Below are positions 46,583 to 58,551 of a stretch of 64,000 nt of DNA, piece by piece (position 1 is the first letter of the stretch; each line of letters opens with the position of its first letter). The notes beneath the pieces are model-generated. The model did no database searches. It was not told the origin of the DNA and saw only the letters and a list, made by a program, of their open reading frames with translations. Source of the stretch: Oopsacas minuta (Eukaryota; Porifera; Hexactinellida; Lyssacinosida; Leucopsacidae); assembly GCA_024704765.1 (NCBI GenBank), contig JAKMXF010000122.1:761489-825488 (forward strand), read 5' to 3'. The translations under genes and the position numbers were made by a program.

Positions 46583-48208
46583 ATACACAAATACTGTGCC
46601 AACTACATAGATGCTCAGTATTGAAATGAGTGACTTTTTCCCCCTTCGCTCTACAGTCCACACCTTGTTTATGATTAAGAGCTGAAATTTGTCAAAGGGT
46701 TCATTGCGTTTCTATAGATGTCGACCTGATTGAAGCAAACTCGGGATAGTATGTTCTATTTTAGCGGAACATAGAGTATAGACGCCGAACCCGGGGACAG
46801 GGTAGCTTGAGACCCCCTGACTTGGTTTATAGCCCCACAATGCTAAAAATTCAAAATATGTGTGTGAGCTTCCCTGAATCGTTCAATTTAGAAAGTTTGA
46901 CGCGGTCAGGTTTGAACCTGACAACTTTTGCTTGCTATTTTCCAATATGTCACAATCTGTCGGGTTGTACAGTTCAACCTGGTCACTTGGTCAGGTTATA
47001 TTCAGTGGTGTCGGAAGGAAAAACATTATTACTGCGGCCCGCTGTTCATTATTATAGGTCAAAAAGTAAGGTTTACCCACCCATAAGGGAATTGTAAATA
47101 CTTAATAGAAATACATAGTTCTTCAGCTAAGGGGTCTACAATCATGTATTAGGCTGATCAACCGGAGCTTGAAGGCATTGGCGCCGTCAAAGTTGGAAAT
47201 TTAACTATTTCCTGGACAATTCTTAGAAGGAATTTTGAATATATTGTGGTACATCAATATTAGAATCCTTCCAATCGTCCCAAAGTAACCTACTTTGTGA
47301 TAACAGTGGGGTATTGGTCTATGAGTCCGGGTAGCCGTAGCACCCAAAATCATGATTTTGGATATGCCCATCAAGATATACGTCATCTTTGGTTATGGCC
47401 AGGCCATTTATCAATATTTAGCTTAAACTTTTTTGAAAATATAACTTTCAGTAGAAACAAGCCTAAAATATGCAAAGATTTCGGCCGCTTCCAGTGATAT
47501 TCAAATCAAATTTAGTTGCATTCCAAGAAAATAGTTGCAAAAATTAAATATTTTCATACGAAAATAGTATCCAGCGTTGATATTAAAGTTGTTGAGATTG
47601 ATTATTCAATAATGAATTTTAAGGCAAATAATGAAATACAGTATATCTCTATGTGATCACTAAATGAATCTTTCACAAGTCATAAACATTTAACAAGTGC
47701 AAGATAATAAAAGTTTCGGAAATTATTGCCTCTGCAATCGCGGCATTTGCGAGGCCCCTATACTATATAGCTATAATCACTATCAGCATGCAACTAACTA
47801 TCAAAGCGCTATTTATATGGTCGCAGTTAGATGTTAATAAAAGCATTACACGTAGATGTAATTCGCTAGAAATACGTAGAAATAAGTCTTCATAAGTAAA
47901 TACGTAGATAGTAGTCAAATATTCGTAGTCTACGTAAATTTACGGAGACTTGGCAGCACTTCCCTGCTTGCATAGTGTTTCCTAGCATGACGTAGCATAA
48001 TGATGTCAGTATTAGCATCACCTACCATAAATCGAAACAATTCACAATTATGGAATTCTATTAATTTTCGGTATTTCCAGTAGGCTATGGTAACAAATTG
48101 AACTTTCTATTACATCTCCTGGAAGAAATAGAGGAAATTTCGTAACAAAATTACAAGAATTTCAATGGCACAAATCACAAAAGAACAAAGCCTTCTCTAT
48201 TTCAGGGG

Positions 48209-48530
48209 ATTCCTTATGAAATAATTGTGCTTGTGTCATTGAGATGGGAGAAACAAGCTAGTACACACATTTTAGATTAAATAGTTGGGCAAGAAACTAA
48301 ACTCAAATTCACTACTTAAATAACAATAATTTCAGCGCCTAGATTAGGTACCCGCTGAGTACAAGCTGAATTTAGGTCAAAGGTCCCTTCTATTCATTAT
48401 AATATTAAGATGGTAATATTAATATTATATCAATATCACCATCTTATGCCAGGTAAGTGAGGCCGTCACTGGAAAATCTGTCCCCTCGGGATAGAGGCCG
48501 ACTTGGAGTCTAAACAAAGCGTGAAAGTTG
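48209..48530 (+). repeat. 323-bp highly conserved repeat, copy 2
   Basis: Differs from 20931-21253 by only a few bases over the whole length; both boundaries are abrupt. Confidence 0.85.
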
Positions 48531-48979
48531 GAATATCTGGCTCGGACCTAAAGCAGGGGGGCAAAATTTTCGTGACAACCTCTGGTGTAGACTTTCTTCA
48601 AGCAGAACTTGACCATTCCGTAAATTTGGGTATCAAAATGTCCGTTCCGTTCAGTGAAATAGAGAAAGGTTTGTTCTTCTTTGATTGTGGAATTGAATTC
48701 TTGAAGTTTGTTATTCAAGTGGATATTCTTTGTGACATAATTGTGATTTTGCTACTGAGAGCAACAGACTAGTACGATAGTGAAAAGATAATTGTAGGCA
48801 TTTCATCTATAGAAGGTTTGAAATTTGAGGAGGCTTAGCCTCAGCAAGCCTCTATTACCCGCCGACAATGTTACTAAGGATAGGATACAATTTTGGAATT
48901 TGGCGGCCCGCTGAAAGTCTTAAATGGGTGGTATTAAAAAGTACTCATCGCATGTTCCATTTGTACTTAGAGGATACAT

Positions 48980-49235
48980 GCGCCTCAAAATGCCCCAAAA
49001 CAACATCCAAGCAGGTGACCACTAATACAAGGGAAATATCCACTCCAACAAAAATAGGAGTGTCTCACAATACCCAAAAAAAACATCCCAGCAGGTAGCC
49101 ACTAATACAGGGGAAATCCTACTCCAATGACACAAGGAGTGTCTCACGATATACAAAAACCACAAGCAAGCATGTAACCAATAATAAAGGGAATACACAC
49201 CAACAAGCGAGGAGTGTCTAAAATGCCTAGAAAAC
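48980..49235. repeat. Satellite, ~70-bp unit, about 3.5 copies
   Basis: Units contain AACATCCAAGCAGGTGACCA or its variants, ACTAATACAAGGGAAAT and AGGAGTGTCTCACAAT. Related to 12880-13060. Confidence 0.75.
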
Positions 49236-49313
49236 ATCCAAGTCATATATTTAATACCGTTATTTAATTGTTAAGATGGTGCATGCTCTCTGTGCAGATG
49301 GAGGATCATGGCC

Positions 49314-49760
49314 TACTATATACACGGCTAGCTAAGCAATGAATTGCTAAAATAATTTCCAGGCTATTGAATATATTCTCTTTGATCATGAAGAATTGCA
49401 GTTATCATTACAAATTCAACTGTATATAGGATTCCATATATGGTGGAGACATCTAGATTACATTTGAACCTGCTTTCCAAGATATTTTAACCACAATGAC
49501 GCAATCAAACTTCATGCCCATAAATGGTAATTCTTTCATTTTTATCAATTTTTCAGAAACTCTCAAAACTTAAACTAATCCTTTTTATCCAAATACATTC
49601 TACTTGTTAAATGTTAGTTTATGTAACCAAAAGATGATCTTCATTTTCATAAACACTCGTTAAATAATCATTTTAGTGATATTCGCCGTAAAAACAGCAT
49701 TAAAAAGTCAATCCTAGAAAATCGAAGAAATTTCATCAAAAAATGTAAGCGAACACAAAC
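49314..49760. mobile_element. Truncated hAT-like element
   Basis: Left half of the element at 11956-12727: CATGGCCTACTATATACACG through AACTGTATATAGGATTCC and TAAACTAATCCTTTTTATCC. The right arm is missing. Confidence 0.7.
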
Positions 49761-50285
49761 TAAGTCATAAAGTTAACCATTTTTATAAGTTTATTTAATA
49801 CAGTCACTATTAAGACAGGTACAAAATGAATAAACTGCTAAGGAAGGGGTATTTCAAATGAGCTCAAAATTTGCAGAATTATTAACTAACATAATCCAAA
49901 CAATAATATTATAGTTCCAGTATAGAAATGAGATCTTTACATTTTCAGTTCGCCCTCGTTCATATCATCTAAATCAGCTGTTGATATCTTAATATAGTAA
50001 TAGCATCATTGATTCTTTTAGCTTTTCTCCAAAACTAATATTGTTAGTTGTGTGTTATTGTGCATTGTTAACAACATTTCATATTACGACATACACGTAA
50101 TACTATCAATATGAAAACTGAATAAGACCCTGCTCTTTTTGTATTTTTCTTTCGAGCAAAGACGCAAATTTAGTACATCTTAACCGGAACCAACCGTCTC
50201 CGCACAAGCTATCGGTGTTTCCAATTGATTGAGTGACACAATATTGTAGCTCTTACCATCTTGTCTATACGTACTTGGTATTTAG

Positions 50286-53200
50286 CAGAAGTGGCTGAAG
50301 GCGCAAAGGTCCTAGAATTAAAGTTAGATGATAGTCAGATAAAGGATGTATCTACTTCCCAACTACTCTTGAAGTATGTTATATTTCTTAGTAATATAAA
50401 TTTAAAATACATTATGAGGGATTACATATTCTCGATTGTATAATCTTGTTTATGATCTAATATCGGTCGAGAAACATAGTGTACAGTCAACTAGCATTAT
50501 ATCAAAGCTCAAGTGATAATTACTTCAACATAACGGAGTTCTATATAACTTATTATATTTATGTTACTTTGACGGTTTATGACAATATTTATACAATTTC
50601 ATACTTCGTATAATCAATTATTTCGCTATATCTGTGTGGATATAACGGGAGTTGACTGTAAGAACCTTTACCTGATATGAATACAATTTATTTATCTAGT
50701 CAGCTGATAGAACTAAAGTCACTCTTAAACAACCCATCTCCCACTTCAGAATCTCTTGTCAGAGCTGAAAAATTCGCTCAATCTTGTCTAGACTCCGCCC
50801 GCTTAGAAGAACCTCCGCTAGTCCTGACTTTAAAGATTTCCCTATACTCTCTATTATAAATACAATAGATACGTACAGAAGAGATGGGAAGGAATTTACC
50901 GCATTCTTACGCTTCCTCAATAATGTATTATCAATCTACATAAAGGATTCTGAATTTATTTTAGCTCCGTCTCTTACTGATAAACTAGTTCAACTTGCTA
51001 ACAGTTTGTATGCTGATAACACCAAGGATGAGACCACAATTACTCTATACTTACTGGTAAGCACTACAGTCATAGTGAATTGGTACACTTAATTTACCGA
51101 TTCCTACAAAAATTTCGACATTTTTTCCACTTTTTTTGTATCTTCAAATATTTTCATAAATTTTCCTGCAGTAAAGGGTTAATATTTGTGTGATACAAGT
51201 GTGAACAAACAACAACATACGAACATGCAACCTATCAGTAAAACTGACTATTACATTGATAAAGCTATCAATAAAGAACATTATAAATATTGTGAGGATA
51301 TATTTTTCAATATATTTCTCCACTTTAGAGCTGTGTATACTTCATAAGAGAGCCTAACACAAAATCACAATCACAAGAAGCTGTAGCTTCTACAACACTC
51401 ACAACCTGTACAGAACTATACTTCTCATACTCAGAGCATACTACACACAACCTATCTCTAATTCTCTCTGTTCTCAGTGAGTTTGTAATACATCTACCTA
51501 CTCTATTCACTAATCACGGAGGATTTGATTATTCACCGTTACTACTACCAATTCTTGAAGACAATACCAATCATAAGTCTGTTTGCTTAGCAACCATGAC
51601 GCTGCTTAAGAATGCATTCATATTTAACCCAAATATAAAGCAGGACACAAACTTTACTTCTCTACCAAACCACATTTCTACACTACTACAACTTTACCCG
51701 CGTGACCTAGAACTGATGAAAGAAGTGTTTGTATTATTAACTAATTTCATAACAGAGCAGAGGGGGCTTATTCCGCAATTAGCTGATACAAATCATCCTA
51801 TACTATCCTTCTGTATAACTACACTACAGGATGATACCTGTTTTATAGACATGCATTTTAGTGTTTGTCCTATATTGGGTTTGATCGTATTTTCATTGAA
51901 AATAGAGGACAAAACCTTAATAGCACGGTTACTATTGAAAAATCTGATTCGTGCAAGGAAAGAGAAGATCGAATTACCTGACAATGTATTCGCGGCTACT
52001 GCAGGAGTAACATTCAGTTATTCAGTTGATAAATTATCAAAAGACCCTAAAGATGATCTAGCCTCCCCTCCCTCTTCCCTAACATACTCAGAATTCCAAG
52101 ACCTCCTGGGTATAACAATGGCAAGCACTGATGGACAAGTAGTGCTACTGCAGTCAATAGGGATGTTAAGTAACTTAGCACAACGTAATCGTAACATGCG
52201 TTTCTCTACTGAGCTATTGAAAGGATTGAGAAATGCATTTATTGTTTTCCATAGAACCGGGGATAAAGACACTGTTCAGTTTATTCTGAGGCTAATATAC
52301 GGTATAGATAAATCTGATAGAAGTCAAGCAGAAGCTATGGTCGATTCTGAGATAGCTAGTGGGATTACTGAGGTAAGAGTTTATTATAGGGATGCTTATT
52401 TATTGATCGAATAGAACCCGCATAGAACTTTAAAAATAATTCTTCTAATCCAAAGTATTTTTGGTACATTTAAGTGTACCCATGTGATGGGATTATGAGA
52501 ATAGAATTACAGTCAATTCCCGTTATATCGAACACTGACATATCTAATACACCCTTATGTAGAAGTCTTGGATTGTACAAGTATAGTTCTGTATCGTCAA
52601 AAATAGCATTAATTTCATTGGTCGCGGTTGTATTGCATCCGTTTATATGGAAGTTATTATCACAGTCCCTTGACCTTTGATATAACGGAAGTTGACTGTA
52701 TTTAATCGCAAAAGACTTATACCTTATTTGTGTACATACGAAAGCAATTATCCTTTATGTACAGTCAGGGTTTTTTATTGTGAACAACAGTCCACTGTCC
52801 TGTCCATTCACTTGTGCTAAAAATGACTTTACTTGTATATTAATTACCGTGCAGTATATGATATGATGAGGTTAAGTTTTCAAAGGATAATTTAGAATAT
52901 ACATTAATGACAAGAAATTCTTAATAGAAACATATGTTGAAGATTTACATAAAAAGGCCAATAAAATAGGAGAAAAATTAACAAATGACTTAAACAAAAT
53001 ATCCAAAAATTTCATTAATCTTAAAGAAAATAATGCTAACCTTCAGAAGGAGAAAGATACTTTTGAGGAAATATTTAAAGAAAACGGTTTTAGCGGATTA
53101 GTTAAGGAAAAGTTTGATAGAGTAAATATCCAAATGGAAGAGATTGGAAGGGAAATAGATCATGAAATGAATTGTGATATAACATTAAAATGGGATCAGC

Positions 53201-56200
53201 GAATGATGGATCAATTGGATTGTATCTGTACAATTGATAAACCTATTTTCATAAGAAACAAATATCAATTTCTTCTCCAATTCCTAAACCAAGAGTATCC
53301 ATTTATAAGCGACTAACTAGATCAGAGGTTTCATCTTGTAATCACGGATCTGGTAATGGTATGTTAAACTCTCCTTCAGGAATAACAACAAACTCTTCAT
53401 TTCTATACATTTGTGATGCAAATAATGATAGAATTCAAATATCCGACTACACAGCCTCTTTCATATACAAAATACAACATCCTAAACTCTCTCATCCTAT
53501 TTCTATCTGTGTTGACGCTAATAACATATTTTTAACTCAATGTCAGCCTGATAGAGTAATTAAATTCTCTGTAACAGGTAGCTACACCAAACACTACAGT
53601 CATATAGATCATCCAACTGGAATATGTATTCATGCTGAGAAATTGTACGTATGCTCATATGGATACAAAAATATTATTGTCCTGTACTATGATTTGAATC
53701 CTGCATCAAACAATAGCATTCTATGCGAAGGAGAGCTTACAAGCCCTAGAGATGTTAAAGTGACTGACAATGAAGAATTAATTGTATTAGACTGGGGAGA
53801 ATCAACGTTCCTATTTTTACCATATATGGGCATTTATTGAGGAAATGGTCTGGAGACTCAATTCTAAATATTCGTTTTCCAGGATATTTTGACATTGATA
53901 ATCGTAATAATTTTATTCTATTAACAGATGCTAACAGGATATTTATATTTAATTACGAAGGCTGTTGTCTGCATACAATTGGAAATAGACAAACACTCGG
54001 TAGACTCACTGGGATTACTCTCGTGCAAAAAGATAGTAATATCACTATAATAGTCGTGAATCAATGTGATAGTAATCAACTACAAATATGGCATTAATTT
54101 CCCCTACATAGTTTCTGTACTTTTGGCTATATTCCCTATTGAGATATTTATATTTGTATATTGTGATATCTACCCGTTTGATAATTAATGAATATACTAA
54201 CTCATGTACATATTCAGTATCTTGAATATTTGTCTCTTCTGGTTCTCCGATTCTGTATTTGTATCGGAGTTATTATATCTATTTATATCGATATGCGTAT
54301 AATGTGAGAATTTTAACCATTATTCACAGCGTTTGAGCTCGGATGTCAAAAATTATCCATAATTATCCATAATTATCCATTCTTTTCTTAATTCTCTCTT
54401 TGATTGTATTAAGATTTATTAAAATCTTGTAGTGCCTTTCCCAAGAAGCAGACCTCCAGACAGTAATGATGTTTTTGGCGATTATTAACGGAATAATGAT
54501 CTGCTATCAACAACAATTCAAGGATATTAAACAATTAAATGATCCAACCTTCCACAATACATTTATAACTCTCTTCTTTAGACCTGTAAGCTTATACTAG
54601 ATTTGTAATATAGCTTGCATGTTATGTCATTATGTATGTGTGTATTATTACCATAGACAACTGACGAAACAAAGGAATCTCTTCATGAAGTTCTATCATT
54701 CTGTTTCATAAATTTATCATGTGATAAGTTATCTTCTATTTCAATGTATGAACATGGAGTAATCCCTAAAATGCTGGAATTCATTTCCACACCAGAGCAC
54801 TATACAAAGACCAGTCTCCGGGCAGCGATTAGCTCTCTGGCTAATATTGGAATAGATAGCACTAAGGCTAAGAAGGCCATGTTTGGTGAGTACATAGTAG
54901 AGACAATTATTATACAAGCAAAGGTAGCATGTATACGAAAATGCAGTCTATAAACATAAGCAATTGGTTTATTAATCATACATATGTTTGTACGTATTAG
55001 TATTGCAATATTTGCTTATCTCTTATGTAGCTACTTTATTCAGGTCAATTACATATATTCTGCATGTAACACTAAGATATTTACATATCTATAATGCAAA
55101 AGTATTTTCTATTCATGACTCTGGTTTGCGAATTTCGTATAAATAGAAGATAATTTGTAAATTATAAATACAAATTTCTTAAAGTTTTTAATCAATTAAA
55201 CTACACATCACTCTACTACTGTTTTATCTGCATGAGGCTATTATTCGAATTAGAATGGAGAGTTCTCTACTGTACTCTCACCACAGGTCTATCGTCTTTC
55301 GTGTTGGGATATTCGTTCGGTTTACCCTCCCCAATAGCTCTTGAGGTTAAGTCAAGTAATATATTAGATGATTATCAATTCGGTATTTTCTCTGGCATAT
55401 TCTATCTTGCAGCAGCAATCAGTGGTCTCATAGCTATACCCATGATGTATTGGCTTGGCAGGAAGTCAGTGATAGTAATAGCAGCAATTATATCAGCTGC
55501 TGGTTGGATTCTTCTCGGGAGTAGAGATTACCAGAATTACTGATCTATGCTAGAGTAGTTATTGGGTTAGGAAGTGGACTCTCTATTCCTATCGTACCTA
55601 TCTATATAGCTGAGCTAGCTAACAAGAACACACGAGGGAGACATCTCAGTATCATAGGATTTGACATAACGTTTGGAGTCCTAGTATCGTTCGTTTTGGA
55701 ATTAAACTCGACTACTTTTGGTTATCAATGATAGGAGCCCTTATATGCATCGTACAGACAATATTGTTACTGTTTGTCCCTTACTCACCTGATTATTTAG
55801 TTGACCTAGGTTTAGAGAAGAGAGTTCTCTCTACATTGAAGAAGTTACGTTGTAAGAATTATGACTCAATGAGTGGGGTGCTTGAGATAATGGAAGCTGT
55901 TAAGGATCAGGAAATGGATCTCAATTCTAAAATACAAACTTTATTTAAGCTGAATAACATCAAAGCACTTATAATAATAATGTTCACAGCCATTGCCTGT
56001 CAAATGTCTGGTATTAATCTCCTCTTTAGTTATGCCTCGGAACTTCTCACTAACGATCATATAGACGCTAATCTAATAGGAATAGTTTATCCACTGACTC
56101 TGATTTTCGGCAACGTTTTGAACACATTCTTAATAGACAAAATAGGTAGGAACATGCTGTTGTTAATATCATACATAGGTATAACGATATCACTTGTAGT

Positions 56201-57541
56201 TTTGTCAATATACTTGCTTATTATCGACGTGATTTGTCCTGTTGCCCTAGAGAACATACATTTGCAATATACTATTACTGGCGTATGTTTGAGTTCATAT
56301 CTTATAGCATGGCCTATTGTCTGCATTACGTTTTTCAGCCTCGTTTTGGTTTAGAAGTCGGTAGTGTATGTTATATAATGCTTGGAGAACTCATACCGCT
56401 AAATATTAGACATTTAGTTTCGGGTATAGGAATATTCATGCTATTCATGACATCTTTCGTATTAGTAACGTTATACCCTATCGTTAGTAACAGTATCCCT
56501 AGATGTTATTTCCTATTCGGAGTGAGTATACTGTTTATGATAGTGTGCGTGATTACTTTTGTGTTTACTCCTGAGACAAAAGGAAAATCTGTTGCAGAGT
56601 TAGAGAATCTTTTCAATGGAAAAATCATCTTCATTATTGATAATGTGTAGTTTTACTATTTTGTATTGTAATTTTCTTAAATACACTTTTACTATGTAAA
56701 TATTGTACAGTTGATAATAGGAATATTAAAGGTACACTTTTTAAACGGTGTCATGTATTTTATAATAAATCTATTTTTGAGCAAGAAATTTGCTGTGAGT
56801 ATGGACGATGTATGACCCTATTTACGTCCATGCGATCCTTCCGAAACTAGCAGTTATTGACATGATAATTGGAATATATTACCATTTTTGTACATTAATG
56901 TTCGCCTAGACCCTTAATATATCTAGAGTTAATATTTAGACAAGTTTGTTGGTGAGAAATTATATTTATTCTTGGTTATAAATTGATTGAAAATATTGAA
57001 AATATCATTGATCACACTAAAGTGTGGAAATAAAGCATTTTTTTTACTCCAAAAACATATCTACACTGAGGGTTTCTCAGACATTTAATCCACAGATATT
57101 AGTATAAGGGTGTATAAATTTAGATAGATCCTGACCGTGTTTCTTCCTTTTAGAATCTGGGATGCACTTAAAGCTATCAGACATGATTAAAACAATTTCA
57201 ACAGATACGGACCCCGACTGGTCGTTATATTGTACAGCTCTTAGAGGTGTTCAAATACTCGCTTCAGGCGATTATGCAAAACAAGCTATGTTAAAAACTG
57301 ATCTAAAGAAAGATGTAGTGAGTATTCTACGTAGAGATCCCAGTGTTACTGAGGTTGTCTGGAGGAGTTTCACGTTTTTGGCTGGTCTGAGTTACGTGGC
57401 TGTTCCTGACAGAGAACAATTCTTTACAAAACAATTGTTTGAATTGATTTCTTCACAAATGAGAAAGATGAAACATGGAAAAATATTCGGTTGCGGTTGT
57501 TCCTTCTTTATCTCTATGTCTGAGCATGATTTGGGTGTAAG
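50286..57541 (+). CDS. Armadillo-like helical repeat exons, joined in phase to ATE1
   Basis: Exons: 50286-50373, 50700-51056, 51329-52372, 54433-54585, 54657-54885 and 57154-57541. All have GT-AG borders and compatible phases (2, 0, 0, 0, 1, 2). The upstream start is not found. The product is all-helical with armadillo/HEAT-like pairs, for example QVVLLQSIGMLSNLAQRNRN, YEHGVIPKMLEFISTPEHYT with LRAAISSLANIGIDSTKAKK, and IFGCGCSFFISMSEHDLGV. I do not recognise the specific family. One frame break lies near 50806-50812 (CCTCCG), where one missing base would keep LEEPP in phase with ASPDFKDFPIL. Two long introns (52373-54432 and 54886-57153) each contain another gene. If not spliced at 57542, translation would stop at a TAG at 57543-57545; spliced, it continues in frame into the exon at 58552. 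Confidence 0.75.
50484..50658. mobile_element. pogo-like MITE in the armadillo gene intron
   Basis: Ends CAGTCAACTAGCATTATATC and GATATAACGGGAGTTGACTG flanked by TA; 175 bp, about 40 bp from the next exon. Confidence 0.85.
52510..52698. mobile_element. pogo-like MITE, second copy of the same subfamily
   Basis: Ends CAGTCAATTCCCGTTATATC and GATATAACGGAAGTTGACTG flanked by TA; 189 bp, inside the long intron before the nested NHL gene. Confidence 0.85.
52891..54097 (+). CDS. Coiled-coil/NHL protein nested in an intron, with frame breaks
   Basis: Open from 52891 without an ATG, reading a Lys/Glu/Asn-rich coiled coil (DLHKKANKIGEKLTNDLNKI onward) to a stop at 53314-53316. NHL blades then continue in a second frame from about 53320 (CNHGSGNGMLNSPSGIT, YICDANNDRIQISDY, PISICVDANNIFLTQCQPD, HPTGICIHAEKLYVCS) and in a third from about 53819 to 54097 (TIYGHLLRKWSGDSIL, FILLTDANRIFIFNYEG, LTGITLVQKDSNITII). 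The second break is at the T5 run 53814-53818, where one more T restores the frame; the first is between 53280 and 53330. The order is the same as in 1-1010 and 38.2-40.0 kb. The whole gene lies within the 52373-54432 intron of the armadillo/ATE1 unit, same strand. It may be a pseudogene or a victim of assembly errors. Confidence 0.65.
55232..56650 (+). CDS. Sugar-porter (SLC2/MFS) transporter nested in an intron, with three frame breaks
   Basis: Intronless. It starts MRLLFELEWRVLYC and shows sugar-porter hallmarks in order: GYSFGLPSP in helix 1, WLGRKSVIV (the loop 2-3 GRK motif), RVVIGLGSGLSIPIVPIYIAE in helices 4-5, the helix 7 motif QMSGINLLFSYAS, DKIGRNMLL in loop 8-9, GELIPLNIR, and the C-terminal TPETKGKSVAELE. 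These are the signatures of GLUT/trehalose-transporter-like facilitators, which move hexoses or disaccharides across membranes. The frame breaks at 55537-55538 (TT), 55694-55697 (T4) and 56344-56347 (T4); in each case one extra T keeps the family motifs in phase, and the last two sit in the same context, TCGTTTTGG. The gene lies inside the 54886-57153 intron on the same strand. Family length (about 470 residues) is preserved. Confidence 0.85.
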
Positions 57542-58035
57542 GTAGGTGTCAATTAATCATATTCCTGGGTTTATTTTTTGAATGGCCAAAGAACATAACA
57601 AAGGAAAATTCATCGTTACTAACCATCTACCACTGTATATGCAGCTGGACCTGGCTTTAAAATTCAATTATTTATATGTGTGTAATTTGCAGGTTTAATT
57701 CATTGTTTGTGAACATATCTAGTTTATTGTCTTTCTACGACAAATGATCAAACTACTGTTAGTAACCTCAAAATACTTTTTTAAATAGTTTCCGTAATAT
57801 ACATATACATTTCCTCTGTTTATGATATCTTTACTCTTCTCCATATTTAAGTTTAAGATTATTCACTTTTTGAGGCTGGTACATGTTCTTTGTGTTGTTC
57901 TTTATACATAGCATTCTATGTATATTCCATTATAATAATAATAATATACACAATTGCTCTAACCAATTGACGTTATAATCATCATGTCTGCCAGCTGGCA
58001 AACGCTGCTAATATTGCCTAATTATGTCATTTGAT

Positions 58036-58112
58036 AATTGTAGCGGTTCATTATGGTCCTCCCAAAATTGATTTGAGGGTGCCCCCAAAATGAACCACTA
58101 CAATAATTATGC
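58036..58112. mobile_element. Small palindromic MITE
   Basis: TTGTAGCGGTTCAT and the inverted ATGAACCACTACAA enclose a second pair (CCTCCCAAAATTGATTTGAG / GGGTGCCCCCAAA); 77 bp, in the intron before the ATE1 exons. Confidence 0.6.
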
Positions 58113-58551
58113 ATCATCATATATATACGTGTGTGATAATTTGTGCTACCCGAATGTATTATAAGTTTAATGTGTCTTGCATTGGATGCAAAAATTGATC
58201 CCCTATAAATATAGAATCGTTCTGGGTACCAATTTCTGCAAATTCACAATCAATGCAGAGTATATCGGTGTATTATACACCCCTTTAACATGCATAGTTT
58301 ATACATAACTTCAAAAGAATCATCCACTCTTCAGTCAAACAATAAATTTGCTTTCATAATCCGTTTTTCGTTTATAAGGATTTTCTAACTGGCAACCTAG
58401 ATTCTACATACAAATCTCCCAGCAACCCATCCTTTACGTTACTTAATAGGTTCCTGGAAAATTTGTATGCAGCAACCTAGGTTATTGAGTAGAACAACCC
58501 AATTATGCTCACATCCGTGGACATATTATAAAAGTGCTTATATTACTTTAG

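Larger units (their letters stand above)
45920..50285. other. 4.4-kb repeat-rich spacer
   Basis: No convincing gene. Contents: a hairpin and dispersed repeat 46262-46582; the 323-bp repeat 48209-48530; a ~70-bp satellite 48980-49235; a truncated hAT-like element 49314-49760. An 89-residue frame at 48503-48772 begins inside the repeat end and resembles nothing I know. Confidence 0.5.

Noticed and set aside
48503-48772. 89-residue open frame after the 323-bp repeat
   Set aside because: It begins in repeat sequence, has no recognisable domain, no promoter and no splice support.
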